Notes under the pieces: generated by a model
What the model was told of the DNA's origin: nothing
Database searches by the model: none
What the model saw: only the letters and a program-made list of their open reading frames with translations
Made by a program: the position numbers and the translations under genes
From: Rhyacichthys aspro
Lineage: Eukaryota; Chordata; Actinopteri; Gobiiformes; Rhyacichthyidae
Length of the DNA stretch: 64,000 bases
Assembly (NCBI GenBank): GCA_036850595.1
Contig: CM072155.1
Span: 8,310,256 to 8,374,255, forward strand
Reading direction: 5' to 3'
Shown here: positions 25,715-38,430 of the stretch, in pieces
Position numbering within the stretch: the stretch's first letter is position 1
Layout: the number at the start of each line of letters is the position of its first letter

Positions 25715-26533
25715 CTGAAACACACACAGGGAGGACACCCGTGAGATGTTAATATTTTACTAATAGACTATTAACTTTGCCCAGGTGCAGGCAAGGGCAG
25801 CTATAATGGTCCATGATAATTAATATCATTGTTATGTGTGAAGCGAATGCTAATAGGTGTGAAGCGCTAAGGAGCTGTGTAATGACACTCGACAGGTTTC
25901 GGTGCACTAAACTGAGGACAAGGTCAACTGACGCTGGTTTATGAATGTAGGAGGGGTCAAAACTCTGATTTAGTGAGATTATAATGTGCCAATTACTGAA
26001 AACTGAAGTAGTGCCTGTAGTTTAGCAGCTGTCATATCCTTTTTCAGCTAAAATATTTATAATCTAACCCCACTGGTGACTGGGGGGAAAAAAAGCAGTC
26101 TTATTATTCAGCTGCACTGAACTTAACACAGCCGTTGACCAATAAGGCTAACTGCAACTCTCACTAGCTTTTACATCTGAAAATATTACATTGTAGCTCA
26201 AACAAAACCATGCATAAAGGCAATTATTATTTATCTGGATTATACATATTTGCAAATTAAATAAACTAAAATGCAGGGCACCACCTGAGATACAAGGGAG
26301 ACAGCAGTGGTTCAAGATGCTAAAAATATAGTGTTAGCTAACTGGCTACTTAGCTTAACTTCAGATTTGCTTTTGGAGAAAATTAATGCATAAGATGCCT
26401 AACTGAAATTAAGGCTAAAAAATAGACTAAAATGTAGATTAAAAGTCACTTGTCACACTTGTCATTATGTTAGTCTAAAAAATAGTCATGTCAGTTAGGC
26501 TAATTACATACATTACTAGCTAAAAACCTAACT

Positions 26534-26700
26534 TAAAGTAACACTATGTAACTTTTCCCCATAAACATATGCTGCTTCACGCATTCACTAAGTCATTTTA
26601 ATGATTTCCTGTTATAAAAAAACTAAATTTTGGATTTGTGGTGACATCTAATGGCAGAATGACAAAATTTACTTTCACACTTGACACCCCTTGTTACGAA
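26534..26700 (+). repeat. MITE-like repeat, left part
   Basis: CTTAAAGTAACACTATGTAA then CTTTTCCCC is close to the widespread fish wording 'ttaaaggagcactatgtaac'. It is followed by GTGGTGACATCTAATGGCAG, also typical of such repeats. The far end is unclear. Confidence 0.5.
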
Positions 26701-28825
26701 AGCATGTGAGCAGCTATGGCACCCCATGAACAAACCCAGTGAAAATAGATCTGCTGGTGACAAAATGGTAGAAATGGTAAACCAAAGCAGCTTAGTTCAT
26801 AACTACCCTAAACAAGCAAGATTATGTGCTCAAAAAGAAACATGAATGTGCTTCTCCGCCAGCCGTGCTCAGTTTGCCCACTCTAGGAACTAAAATGGCT
26901 TCTTCCATTGTGTTTTAAATGTCTATTTTTTTGCCAACATAGACAAATGCAAAAGGGTTATTTTGACGCGATTATCCACAATTAAAACTATATATAAATT
27001 ATACATTTTGCACAATGTATTATAAATAAACACTCTTATACAAAACAATTCAATGTATGATAATTCATCGACAGCATAAGTTTGAGGCGGTGGCCGGTTC
27101 ACTAAGTCTGGCAAGTGACTGTAAATAAACTAAATAATGAACAAAAAGGCTTAAAAATCATGCATGTGGATTGGTCAAAGCAAAGACACTACAACGAGTA
27201 TTGCACAAAGTAGTTTAGCAGGGGATCACTTAGCCACTGTGCAACAATGGACAAGGCTTGTAACATGAGAGTGATTTGGGACACGCTGTCCTCTTTGTGC
27301 TGTTCAAAAGTGATGATGGCCGCCGAGTCCCTTCTGACAAAACTAGTAAAGACAATAACACACAGCCAACACCAGATAAGCCAGACAAGCCCCAGCAGGA
27401 AAAATAATTATCACAGAAGGAAATGCTGGAGTCATATTCTTACACTCCATCCACGTTGTAATCTCTGTGGCCATTTGTGCCTGCACTCCCTGATTGCCTG
27501 CTCTGATTTTCTGCTCTGAATGATGGAAGTTCATTGCAATCAAAACTGTCTGCCCATGACTTGACTATGTGAACCCGCTGAACGCTGACATGGGAAATCG
27601 ACAGTGGGTAATTGCAGGTAATTGGGCTTATTATTTCTGGCTTCGTAAATGATAGGCTATTCTTTTTACACTGAGGTCAGCAGAACTTCCAGAGGAAATA
27701 AATACTAACAATGGAATGTCTTGGCAACTACAAGAATCCTCGGCAAAGTTGTGTTTTAATTCTTCATCTTGAGTGGTAAATGTCTTCAAACATTACTTTT
27801 AGCCCGTGTCAGCTTTATATACAGACAGCTGATGGAAGAGGTAAGTGAGAATCTGTGATGACATAAAGAGTAACTGCTAATGAAAAAGTCCCTTCACAAC
27901 TGAGCTTCAATAGATCACAAGAGCAGCCACTAACCCTTGCCAACATCTCAACATTGCAGAACATGTATCTTTAATTTGACATTTCTCGCACAAATTATGA
28001 CTAGATGTTCTCCTGAGCACTTTTTTGACGCTGTCTCGCACTTAAGGCCTATATCATCAGTCCCTGTGATGTAAAGGTGCAGCATTGGTGCACAGTAAAC
28101 CAACCTGTCAACTCATCTCACTTAAAGAGTGCTGATGAAATCTTTTCTGAGTGTAACAGGCTTTAAAAGTAGAGAGTGGGGAGTAACTCCTCTCTAAAGT
28201 AAACTTGTGTGTCCTCTGGGGAAATTTGAGCAGATAATGGAGAACATTTCAGATGAAATAGAAAAGCAGGCCTGGAATAATGAATTTTAAAGGAAAGATG
28301 CTTACAGTGGCTCTTGTTAACAGTAAACAGCTAACGATGAGAAGGTCAACAGGTCATGAGGACTTGAACTTATCATAAGCAAGCTTTGGTATGGTCAAGG
28401 TATAGTGTGTAAATGTTGGTGAATTTTTGTCCATCTTGGAAAAACTGGCATTTACTTTGGATCCTTCTTCAACAACTATCCAAAGTTGACAAATTACCAT
28501 CAGACCTCTTTCCATTGGGTTTGTTTATAGACAGCAACATGTCCCTGCAGGAGAACATGGCTTTTCACATGCTCTAAAAATGTGCAAGGTGGGGCTGGGA
28601 AATAAATTTTAATTGTTTTTTTGTTGTTGTTGTTTTTTGTGTTGCTACTGACCTAAAAAGGTAATTCAAATGTTTTTTGTTTTTTTTTTACCAACACAAG
28701 ACAACAGCAGTCAGCAGCAGCAGTGTACATTAATCATTAAGTGAAAATAAACCAGTTTAGGTTAGATACTTTATGGTTTTAACCCTCTTTGTCTTGTTAA
28801 AAGATGTTAAAAGTGCTCCGACCCC

Positions 28826-29114
28826 GTGGCTAATTTGCATGAATTAATAGAGTGCGCTACACACTGCACAGATCCTGTTTCTGTCGACCAGTTTCCTGCC
28901 ACTTCTCTAAACCACAGTATATCTGTGATTATTAGTGTCTTTATCGTCTGCAGAATCACCACAGACATTATTAGCTGCTTTGGAGCTAGCAGCAGCATTA
29001 GCCACAACACAGTGAGCAGCGGCGGGTTAAAAGAAACTGGCAAGGTGTGGATAAATCTGTAATTTTACCGAGAGATGCCGCCAAAAGGCCAAAAACTACA
29101 CACCCCACCTTTAC
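28826..29114 (-). repeat. repeat ending in TAAAGGTGGGGTGTGTAG (minus strand)
   Basis: Read on the minus strand, it starts with the common percomorph repeat wording TAAAGGTGGGGTGTGTAG and TTTTTGG, then a 'ggcggcatctc' motif and a stretch rich in 'gctaatgctgctgc'. Short open frames on both strands inside it are probably not coding. Confidence 0.4.
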
Positions 29115-29620
29115 AACTCCAACAAATGTAGTAATACAGCCAGTTAAATCCTATAATTAATAAAATGTTGACAATTTTTAAACATTGCACCTTTTGAGGA
29201 TCCCAATTGTTGTCACTGTAAACACTTAAAGCTCAGAGGGAACATTGATATCAAAGGAGAGTTTTCTTTCTGCTCTTGTATTGCATTCTCTCATATTTGT
29301 GGTCAATTGTAATGCATAAATATATTTTGGATTGGATTGGTCTTGTCCTCACTTCCTGATCCGTCCTCTGCTGGTCCCTGTCTTTGCTTTTAAATAAATA
29401 CACCACTTATTCTTACCTATTTTAAGGTTTTGAGCACCAGCTATATTTTCATAATGGGTTTTTCAAAGTGATAAATCTTTAAAATACCAATCAATCTTTC
29501 GCACTTCTTCATTCAGATATATTATTCCTTTTAACTCAGCCTTAAATGAGCCTAATGGATGATTGATATCCTTGAGTAAAATCAATGTGACTGCAGATTT
29601 TGTTCTGTCCAACTATGTAC

Positions 29621-29787
29621 CTGTTGTCCACAGTCGTTTTGAGGATGTTGATGAACTCCTGATATCCCGGGTACTTGGACGTAACAATCGAAAATATGTG
29701 CCAGTCGTATTCCTCCATGATGTTGAGCATTAGGAGTGCCTCTTGCTGGATCGATGCCCCAAACTGGAAGAACGTCGACTTCACATC
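29621..29787 (-). CDS. grin2a: grin2a exon A: GluN2A amino-terminal domain, first part in window
   Basis: This internal exon encodes 55 codons plus two bases and begins in phase 0. The translation starts DVKSTFFQFGASIQQ and ends KTTVDN, then AG. It aligns without gaps to human GluN2A from about residue 139 (DPTSTFFQFGASIQQ) to 193, in the bilobed LIVBP-like amino-terminal domain. That domain lies in the synaptic cleft and controls allosteric modulation by zinc and subunit assembly. STFFQFGASIQQ favours GluN2A; I recall GluN2B as having SMFFQFGPSIEQQ. On the minus strand the acceptor is a long pyrimidine run ending in CCAG at 29788-29791, and the donor GTACAT follows at 29615-29620. The preceding exon (signal peptide and residues 1-138) is not in the window. 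The next exon is B, across a 3.9-kb intron. The family and subtype are secure; the choice between the two teleost paralogues is open. Confidence 0.96.
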
Positions 29788-30496
29788 CTGGAAAAAAAAA
29801 AAGAAAAAAAGAAGAACCCTTTTAGTCTGTTCCATGTCCCTCTTTTAATAATATTGCAGCAGCTCATTCATCTCCCCCAAAAAAATCAATCAACATCGGG
29901 ACATTTAAAGTTTGGCACATGCACAATCTTTCTCGCACACAAGCTAATAAGATTCTTGTAGAGAAATATATGGATGAGGGGCTCAGAACAATTCAATTAG
30001 GCCTAAATTGGATTGATGCAGTACAGGCGCTCTGCAGAACTCTGTAGGCCTGGTTCTGGGGAACATTCACTCACTGAGTCACTCATACCCACTCCATTAA
30101 ACCTGACTCACAATCATTTGCCACTTAATTCAGCCAAAGCTAGACATGGGCTTGGATGGAGCAGCTTCTAGAAGCGCTATTACAGGTGTACAAATTACTC
30201 CATTCATTAAGTTTGGGTTTCAATGAGTCGTTATGGTATGAGCAGATAAATGAGGGCAGAGTATGAAGAAGTAGTGGGTCCGGACTGAGAATGAACGGCA
30301 AAAATGTTGGGTTGTTTCTCTGTGAGACATCTGTGTATTCCCTGTGTGCACTGTGGTACCTTGAAATGTCAGCCGGTTCACACATGGCTTATCTTGACAC
30401 CACTTGTCTTTTTGCACTCTAATTATGATGGACTTGCAGGGCGGAGTGTGTCTTCAGTGTGTGTATGTCATACTGGAAGGTGACAGCCAGGAAACC

Positions 30497-30514
30497 AAAA
30501 AAAAAAAAAAAAAA
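30497..30514 (+). repeat. poly(A) tract
   Basis: A run of eighteen A with no target duplication that I can see beside it, so it is not taken as a retrocopy tail. Confidence 0.85.
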
Positions 30515-33500
30515 GTGACAAAGCACGAAACAAAAGGTTGTACAGAAAGAAAGTATTCCACCTGTGTACGGGAGCCTGATCTGAAAATGCTCCAGTTCAA
30601 CCATGTCAAGTAACAAGAAGTGGATGCTGGCAAACTTATAAATAAATAAATAAAAATAAATTCACAACTAAATTCACTCTGAGATTTGTATGATTTATGA
30701 AGGTCTTTCAGTCTCAATTACTCATACATAGCCCACATGTGCTCTTTAGACAACAATGTCAATTAAACCATCTTTGATTCATGGGACTTGTTGTATATAC
30801 AAATAACAGCTTACATATAAATGCAGTTATTTGGTATTAAATGCAAACACACCTACAGTCATCACCGGATTCATTGTAATAGACACGTAAATGTTAATTA
30901 TCTGTCTGACAATATCTGAGGCTCCACATAACATATTATGGGCTAGATTTTTAAGGTATGCACTGTTTGGCAAAGGTATGTGATTTTGCCGCTTATGTAT
31001 TTAAAAATTTAAAAACTTCAGTGAGATGTACAGTCTAATTTACTATGGTCTGTGCCAAAAAGCATGTCCTAAACATTGTCACCTGACCTCAACTGAGTCA
31101 ATTTCACATTAAGACGCCAAAACAGGAAGTGAAAGAAAGAGAGAGAATTAACAAAAGGGGGAGAGTAAAAATGCATTATGTGATCTTCAGTTGAAAAAAA
31201 AAAAAAAGATTTAAGTTTTGGGTGAAACAGTGCTATTTCAACACATAATACACTGTTTAAATGAAATCTTTTTAATCGTACAAAACCTGTTCCACTATCT
31301 AATAAAATTTAACATTTTGCAGAACTGTCAAAATCGTAAAAGCCACAAAATACGTCGACTGAAGAGTATCGATAAAGCGAACTAAGTCCTTACAGAGACA
31401 CACTATGAGGGTCCAGAAATGCTCCGTCCATGTTCCAGCGGAAATAATGCGATTGTAGAAAGAGGGCAAGAGGGAAAACAGCCACTGAGCGTAGTGGATA
31501 GTATTTGTGACCATATCAGTGGCCTCCATGTCATTTCATCCGTACATGCATGACCTGGCATTTCTTCTCCCCCTGTGTGGATAACCTCTGAATTATGTGT
31601 GTATCCACGATTTGCATTATATCCGCGCGTATCCCTGTGCATTTTTTTTTCCCCCTCCCGGTCCTTATATATCTAGGCTCTTGAGTGCTCTTTAATTGTA
31701 TTGTATGGGTATGTGAGTCGAACTCGCTCGATACTCAGACACAAGTGCTCTTCTGGGGCTCTGTGTGTTACTTAATAGGGTAGGATGAAGGAATGCTTGA
31801 GCGCGGTGGAGAGGGGAGGGAGGTGGTGCTGTACGGCGTGTCACTTCCTGTCTCGATCACAGCGGAGGCCTGTCCTCTGCAGAGACTGCGGGGGTATTGG
31901 GCCCTCATTGATTACATAAAATGAATCATATCCTTAGTTTTGATGACTAATTATTATCTCCTCGGGCATGTGTAAGTAAACATTCATCATTGTCATCCGT
32001 TCAAACAAGAGCACTGTAAAATTTGCTTTTCTCTTGAATAAAAAACTGTCACAAAAATGCGTCTTTACAGCATGATATCAAAGTGAGGTTTTAATTATAC
32101 CGTAAAAAGCACTTGTTTTTATGGTTGTATCTGTTCAAAATTGCATTTATGGTGTCTCACTGTAAAACAAACAGTTTATTTAAAGACAGCTTAAGCACTG
32201 TTATGTTATATTTATTGACCATTATTGTGTAAATGATGTAAAACAGACTAGCTTTTTACAGTTTTTTAGTTTTCTCTCACGTTTTTGCAGCAGAAATTAC
32301 TGTAAAAAATGTCTTAATGGATTCAATTAGAAGCCTACATTTAGAAATTGTAAGATGTGACACATAAATAAAGAATTTTTGTAGTTTTTCAACATTGTGG
32401 AAAGAAAAGTTCATAAATGCTTGAAACCCTCACGGAAGTACGTGTGCTCAAAACTCCAAACTCTAAACTCTGGGCTGAAACTGACATCTCCAAATAAGCT
32501 GCTCTTTTCTGCTTCAGACGAGACAGGACACATGGCTGCACACAGTCTGCAGCTTTTTACTTTTACTGGATTTCAATGGTTTGCATCCAGCGCACCCGCA
32601 AAGCACTGAGGAGATTTAGTTAAAGATGTGCTGCATTTTCACATTTCACACCCTCGTTCGACCAGACCCACTTTTGGGAAAAAGAAGGCCACTGGAGGTA
32701 GCTTTCTGAATCAGAGGCAGACAGTTTCGGCTTGGCTAGGCTGCAATAAGATCCAAGACTTGAATCAGGACAGGGAAAGGATTCAAATAAACCTGAAGCA
32801 TTTACAACAGTCTTTTTAAAAGTTTTTTGTCACATTATTGACAGGGAAGGCAGAATGTTCCTTTGTACAACAGCCAGATACAAGTTCTGCTTCCACAAAG
32901 TTAGACGAAATATCTGTTCACAATCAACTGCCAAAACACGCTCTGGGCTCTCTACTTTCTCTACTTTGTTAGAATTTCTCATACTGCAGCTAGTCCTTCT
33001 TCCAGATTCTATGTTGCAATATCCAACATTTGTTCTATGTTGTTGGATCCCTTTACTCAACTGTCCGTTTAACAACAGGTGATGTCTTACAGTTACTTTA
33101 ATCACAAGTCATGTCTCATAAGTACTCCTGCTTTGTAATTACTTCTTGAATCTCTTGTGTGTTCGCCCTGGTTACTGTTTTAATCTCCTGTTAGCTACTT
33201 TTGAAACATAGTATGTATTTAACAGATGCTCAGTAAATTATTATTTTAGAACTATTGTTTGTTTTCAAGAATCGTGGCGACTAAAAGAATAAATGACAGA
33301 TTTGGCTGTTTACACTGTTTTCACTGTGCAAAAATGAAATTAAATGGAAAAAAGTAAACTATAACGATTTGTAGAGAAATGCAGGAGCAGTGAAGTTGCA
33401 GAAGATAAAGCGAGGGCTCGTGGGTGCAGAGACAGCGGGGGTAGACAGATTCATGCAGTGACTAAGCGGCGTGTGATTGTTTCTAATTGGGACGGCTCGC

Positions 33501-33584
33501 AAATCCATGACATCAGAAAACAGCCAATCATATCCTCTCATTTCACCCTCTTCAAGTGTGACATGTCTCTGTTTTTTCCACTCA

Positions 33585-33780
33585 CACCTTGGGCTCGCGG
33601 CACTGACGCAGCGCCAGGCGCACGTAAACACAGCCTGTCAGACGCGTCTCGGAGCCTCTCGCTCTGTCTGTCGCGTTCACAGCCTGCGATTCTCAAATTT
33701 ACCACTCTGCCGCGTGCACGTAAACAGACAGGGACGTGTGCGCACCAGTGTGCACCTGGCCCACGGGGCAGGACAGTGTG
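33585..33780. promoter_or_regulatory. CpG-rich cluster in the large intron
   Basis: About 20 CG dinucleotides fall within 200 nt, including GGGCTCGCGGCACTGACGCA and CTGCCGCGTGCACGTAAACA. It is followed 100 nt later by a (CA)16 tract. It may be a small CpG island or a decaying repeat. Open frames here are read through the CA repeat and are not taken as genes. Confidence 0.3.
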
Positions 33781-33880
33781 TCTAAGTTGAGATAGAGGGG
33801 AGTTATAAATAGTAGTCCTCATATCCTCTGCTGTTGATAGCATCATGCACTGTCTGCTCTGATGACACACACATGTACAA

Positions 33881-33884
<4 letters not shown>

Positions 33885-33916
<32 letters not shown>
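33885..33916 (+). repeat. (CA)16 microsatellite
   Basis: Sixteen uninterrupted CA units, the longest pure CA tract in the window. Confidence 0.95.
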
Positions 33917-33920
<4 letters not shown>

Positions 33921-36900
33921 CTGGGAGACTGATAATACATCCTGCATATATTGTTACATGAGATACTGTATAAATACATAAATCAAATAGGCCCACACCG
34001 TCCACTGGAGGAGAAACACGCCAAAGTGACAGAAAGCCCTCGGTGGGCAGTTTCTAAATATAAACAGACAGGCATAAAAATAGCTGCGACAAAGCGGGCG
34101 ACGGGGGATTGTCTGTGGAAACAAGCCCAAATGCCAAACAGACACAAGTTATACATCGTAAACAAACAGTTACCAAAACACTATTAAGAAATGCATCGTT
34201 AAGAGACACACAATGAAACCTAAAAAGTCTATTCGTATTTGATTTTTCTCCTGGTCTTACATACAGACACAAAGAGTAGTATTTTGAAAAGGGATACATT
34301 ACTTATTCCATACTGGAGGAAAATATCAGTACAGTCCCAGATTGGAGAAGCAGGCAGGAGCAATGGTAAAGGCTTAGTATGATGTATGACTGCTCATGGG
34401 GACAGTGATTTCATAACAACTAATAACACCACTCCTACAAATATTACAGTGCAAGAAGGTATTTACGAGCATTTGTATTACATGACTGATATGCATCCTT
34501 AGCACTTCCTTATAAAAGCACATCATTGAGGTCATCTGAACCAACACTGTGGAATTATGGAATACGTCACATGGACCACACATTTAAAAGAAACATTGAA
34601 AACTTCAGTGTTTTACATTTTTAAAAATCTGATTCTATTAACCGCAGTTTGGTTATGTGTCTTGTGGCATTGCTCCCTTCTTCACCAAACTGGGATTGTA
34701 AGAATAACTACTATCTGTATTAGGAATTCACAATTTGTTTAAAAACTGTAGGTACAATCTACATGACTTTTATTCAAATCTAAAAAGCCAATGGGGGAGA
34801 TACGGTGGAGGTGGGTTGTGAGACTGCTTCAGAAAAAGAAGGATGGATCTGCTCAGGGTATAATAAAAAAGTGAAAGGCATTTAATAGTGTGAGCTTGGA
34901 CTAAATCAGAAGGAATCAGGTCAACTGTGTGGAAAGTGTCTAAAATGTACAAGAATGGACAGAGCTTGTTTTTGTGGCCTGTCAGAATTAACTTTGATAC
35001 GCTTGGCAATGTATCTTTATCTTTGTTCAATCACCTGTTTTTGTTTAAATGATAGATAATGGGACATTGTAATACAATCGCAATATACAGTATATGAAGC
35101 CTCTATTTTGAAAATTGAGCCCACATTGTATTCAAAGTATTGTGAATATCACTTTCTCTTCCACCTTGCTGGACTGGCACTGTTATAGTAACAGATACAC
35201 ATAGATGAGAGCCAAAAATGGACTAATTGTGACAAAACTAAAAGTATAGGCTGGCACCATTTCCTCACTGCCTCCTGTTGTGTGCTTTAGCACAAAGTAT
35301 GGAAGAATAGGAGGTGAGCCAATTAGGGGAGTTCAAAGTAAAAAGTGGGTTGGATGTGTCCTGGAGAAAAGAAGTGAAGATATACGTCACAAAAGGAAGA
35401 CTTTTGAGGTGAATCCTCTAAAATGAACGAGGAAATCCAAAACTCATTTTACTTATATTGCAATAACAATACAATTTGGAAATTCTTCTTGGGTAGAATA
35501 GTTTTTTTAGTAGATTGTTCTTTGACTTTGCAGCCAGAATACTTTCTAAAGCCAAGCTGAGCCAGTTGTGTTATAGCATCTAAAAGAAAATGGAGTGATT
35601 GTGCAGCCCAAGTAATCATCTTTAAATCAACTTTTTAAAGTGGGTTTCCTTATGCTCCTCTCGTTATCTCATAAAAAGAGTAATCTGGCACTAACTGCGT
35701 TGCTTTAACTGGCGTCTTTTACTTATGCACATTATGTGACTTTACAACGTTGCATCTCCAAATGGCTCTGTCGGAGACTCATGAAGCGGCGGCACGTTCT
35801 GAAAACAATAAAAGACTCACACGACTGCACCGTGGATATTAGCGTCCGTGGGGGTTGCCTGTGTTGTGGAAAATGGCAGATAATAAACAACTTAGTTCAA
35901 GCGAAAGCAGTTCTCCTCTGTTTGTGTTTGATAATTATAGGGTAACGGTAGCTTCTTTCTGAAGGCATCGATTCATACACACATACACGTTGACGTCAGG
36001 GAGGAATATTTCTGGCCGGTCAGACCTATTCAAAGCTGATCACACGGAAGCGTCCTCAGTGTTATCGCTGCGGTTTTCCTGTCAGGACTTTTTAACAAGC
36101 AGCAGAGCCCCCACGGGAGAACACTGACAACATAACATCATCCCTGGCTCGTTCTCGCCGTCTCTATCTTTGTCTGTGTTTGCCCTGGTCTCCCACTCAC
36201 TCTCTCCTCTAATAAGTCCAATATCCTCCGCTGTTTGTCTCGCTTTCTTTCCCGTTAATGCTCTATCCAGGGGCGGTGTCTTTTCTCGACTCTCCATTTC
36301 CACCATGCCCTCTCCCACTCACTCCCTAACCATTCTAATAAGGCCCTTCTAGATTGACCCTATGGGAATTTACACAAGAATACACCAGAGGATCTCATAT
36401 CAACGTCAGCATGATTTTTACAAATGTAATAATTCACATATGAAGAAATTTGCATTAAAACAGCTCCATGTGCCCTAATGAACAGTTCCTTTGAAAACCA
36501 AGGTTGGCTATGACTATCTTAGGCTCCAGCTCTATGCATCAGTGAGCAATTCTTTACATCATTTGTAAAGCCATGTTTTGATCCTTTGTCCTATAGTGAT
36601 AAATTCAACCACTTATTCTATACCAACAGCTACGACACTGGAAAGTTAGAGAGAAAGCTAGAAAGACTCATCACAACAGTCTTAAAGTAATGTGAGTTAT
36701 ATATAGTTAGTTACTTTTTTGAGCTATAAAGAAAAAGGTCACTACAGACATTGTTATTTACTTTTAATTCATGAAAAAAATATCTACAACTATTTATTCT
36801 GTTAAGATATTTAAGCATGAAACTAATTTAACTTAAAATATGAATTCTTTCACCCTGAACATCTACTGCCCCTGTCCTTCCCCAATCCTCTTCATCTGAT

Positions 36901-37659
36901 GACTCTTTGCCCTGCTCGTTTTTACCACAAGGTTGTTCTTTCCTCTCCAAACTATATTGTGTATGTCACATGCACACAGACTGGTATCATCGTTACTGCT
37001 TCCACACTCATAATAGAGTCCTCATTAGGAAAATGACCCTCCCTGTCAATACTGCCATCATCAACGGCCATAACTGTCGTATTTATTCGCCGCATCTAGT
37101 CCCTCGCACTTTACCAATTTGGCTGCTCCCTGCTCTTTCCCGTTCGCCAGTGCACTTTTTCATTCTTTTGTTTTGTTTTTCTCATCCGTAATCATCTTCC
37201 TCGGTCGCCTCTCTGACCCCAGTAACTGTCCAAACTCAATGAAAGGATTGGAAGCATTTCTAATGAGAGTCGACCAAAGGAAGCAATCATAATTTGTTGG
37301 AGTTAACTGCTGAAATAAATACAAAGATGCCTCCCAAGCAATAGATTTCAACAAATATAACACAGAGATAGAACCTTTCAAAAAATGCCCTTGTCTAATA
37401 ACCATAGTCTGCACTTTTTTTCCCAGACAAACCGCAGAATTGGAGAACACTTAGGGCCCAAACTTCCCCCAATGAAAGGCGTATTAAAAGTGACACATGG
37501 TTAATTTAGCATCTTCCACTTCCAGATCCAACCTGTCAATCAGCAATGCACCTCCTCCTGTTTGACCAAGTCCATCCTACTTACCCTGTGTAATTTCCTT
37601 TAAGAATAAGGAAATCGAAAGGCTAACGAACACATTAGCCCAGGAAATGCTCCTAGACC

Positions 37660-37830
37660 CAAATTTATGAGCTGTGACTCGACCCAAGAGTGCAGCTGGG
37701 GTGATGCCACATTGCATGATGGGAAATCATTTTCGTTTTAATGCCGTGATTTATGAAGGGCATTAGGCTTGTTGTGAGAATGCATGACTATCTTACAGCA
37801 GTTATGGGAGCTATTGCTTTGCCATTATGC
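37660..37830. promoter_or_regulatory. candidate conserved non-coding element
   Basis: A unique stretch with clustered homeodomain/POU-like words (TTGCATGATGGGAAATCATT, TTTTAATGCCGTGATTTATG and GCATTAGGC), typical of deeply conserved enhancers. There is no coding frame. Conservation is untested. Confidence 0.25.
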
Positions 37831-38344
37831 CACTTGACATTTTAGGTAGTTGTTGTTATGTTCATGCTGGAACAGAATCTAAAATCTTCCAGTTGCATTA
37901 ATGGAATGTGACAAGCATATAAAAGTCTCATTAAGATTTAATAATAGAGTCACTGTTAGTTTTCATCTTGAAAGAGTGGAAAACAACCAAACAGAGATGA
38001 GCAGCACATATTTGTTTATCAAGCCCTTTGTCCAAATTCAAGCCGGTTAAAAAACTAAAGGAAAAAAAAGGTCCATATTATAGCATCCAAAAAAGCTAGA
38101 TGCAGTATGTGATACTGAAGCAAAATGATAATGCGTTATGATTAACATAGACATAAATATGACAAGAGAATATGACTTGCACCGTAAAATTCTGAAAGGT
38201 TAAAAAAGTAATAGAAATGTGCAATGTTTTCAAAAACAATATAGGCCGTTTAATCTCTCTATACGTCATGTTACATATTTATTGTAGTATGAGGTCGACA
38301 TTCTTGCATTTCTTGCTTGCAGTGCAGTTTATTCATTTATCTTT

Positions 38345-38430
38345 TAAGCTTATTCCTGTTGGGTTGCAAAAGGTTGGAGCCTATTCCCAGCAGCTTTGGG
38401 CCTGAGGCAAACCATGGACAATGGCCTGTT
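38345..38430 (+). repeat. fragment of the same teleost repeat as 46905-47080
   Basis: TTCCTGTTGGGTTGCAAAAG then GGAGCCTATTCCCAGCAGCT and TTTGGGCCTGAGGCAAACC resemble the 'tcctgtcggggtcgc ... ggagcctatcccagcagctttgggcgagaggc' part of the family. It is short and diverged. Confidence 0.55.

Larger units (their letters stand above)
25715..29620 (-). other. grin2a intron between exons A and B, possibly lineage-specific
   Basis: A 3906-nt phase-2 intron inserted in the codon for the serine of DN(S)FVGW. It contains repeat-like material at about 26534-26935, beginning TTAAAGTAACACTATGTAAC, and at about 28826-29114. The latter ends, on the minus strand, in TAAAGGTGGGGTGTGTAG, a wording common in percomorph repeats. 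Mammalian GRIN2A has no intron here, as I remember it. Confidence 0.75.
2629..29787 (-). other. grin2a: grin2a gene body, partial (six exons, five complete introns)
   Basis: The six exons join in order 29787-29621, 25714-25286, 16128-16014, 7392-7190, 4407-4236 and 2782-2629. They make a continuous 1240-nt frame with no stop. All seven visible outer and inner splice junctions that I read follow GT-AG. The codons split across junctions resolve to conserved residues (AG+C serine, AA+G lysine, GA+C aspartate). GluN2A pairs with the glycine-binding GluN1 subunit in the postsynaptic membrane to make the voltage- and magnesium-gated, calcium-permeable NMDA receptor. No premature stop or frameshift is seen, so it reads as a functional gene. 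Neither promoter nor poly(A) site of grin2a is in the window. Confidence 0.95.

Noticed and set aside
30497..30514. Poly(A) run as a retrocopy tail
   Set aside because: No recognisable transcript-derived sequence precedes it and no flanking target duplication is visible.
33538..34005. 155-codon open frame, minus strand
   Set aside because: The core is VCVCVCVCVCVC from the (CA)16 tract. The rest sits in a CpG-rich patch where stops are rare by composition.
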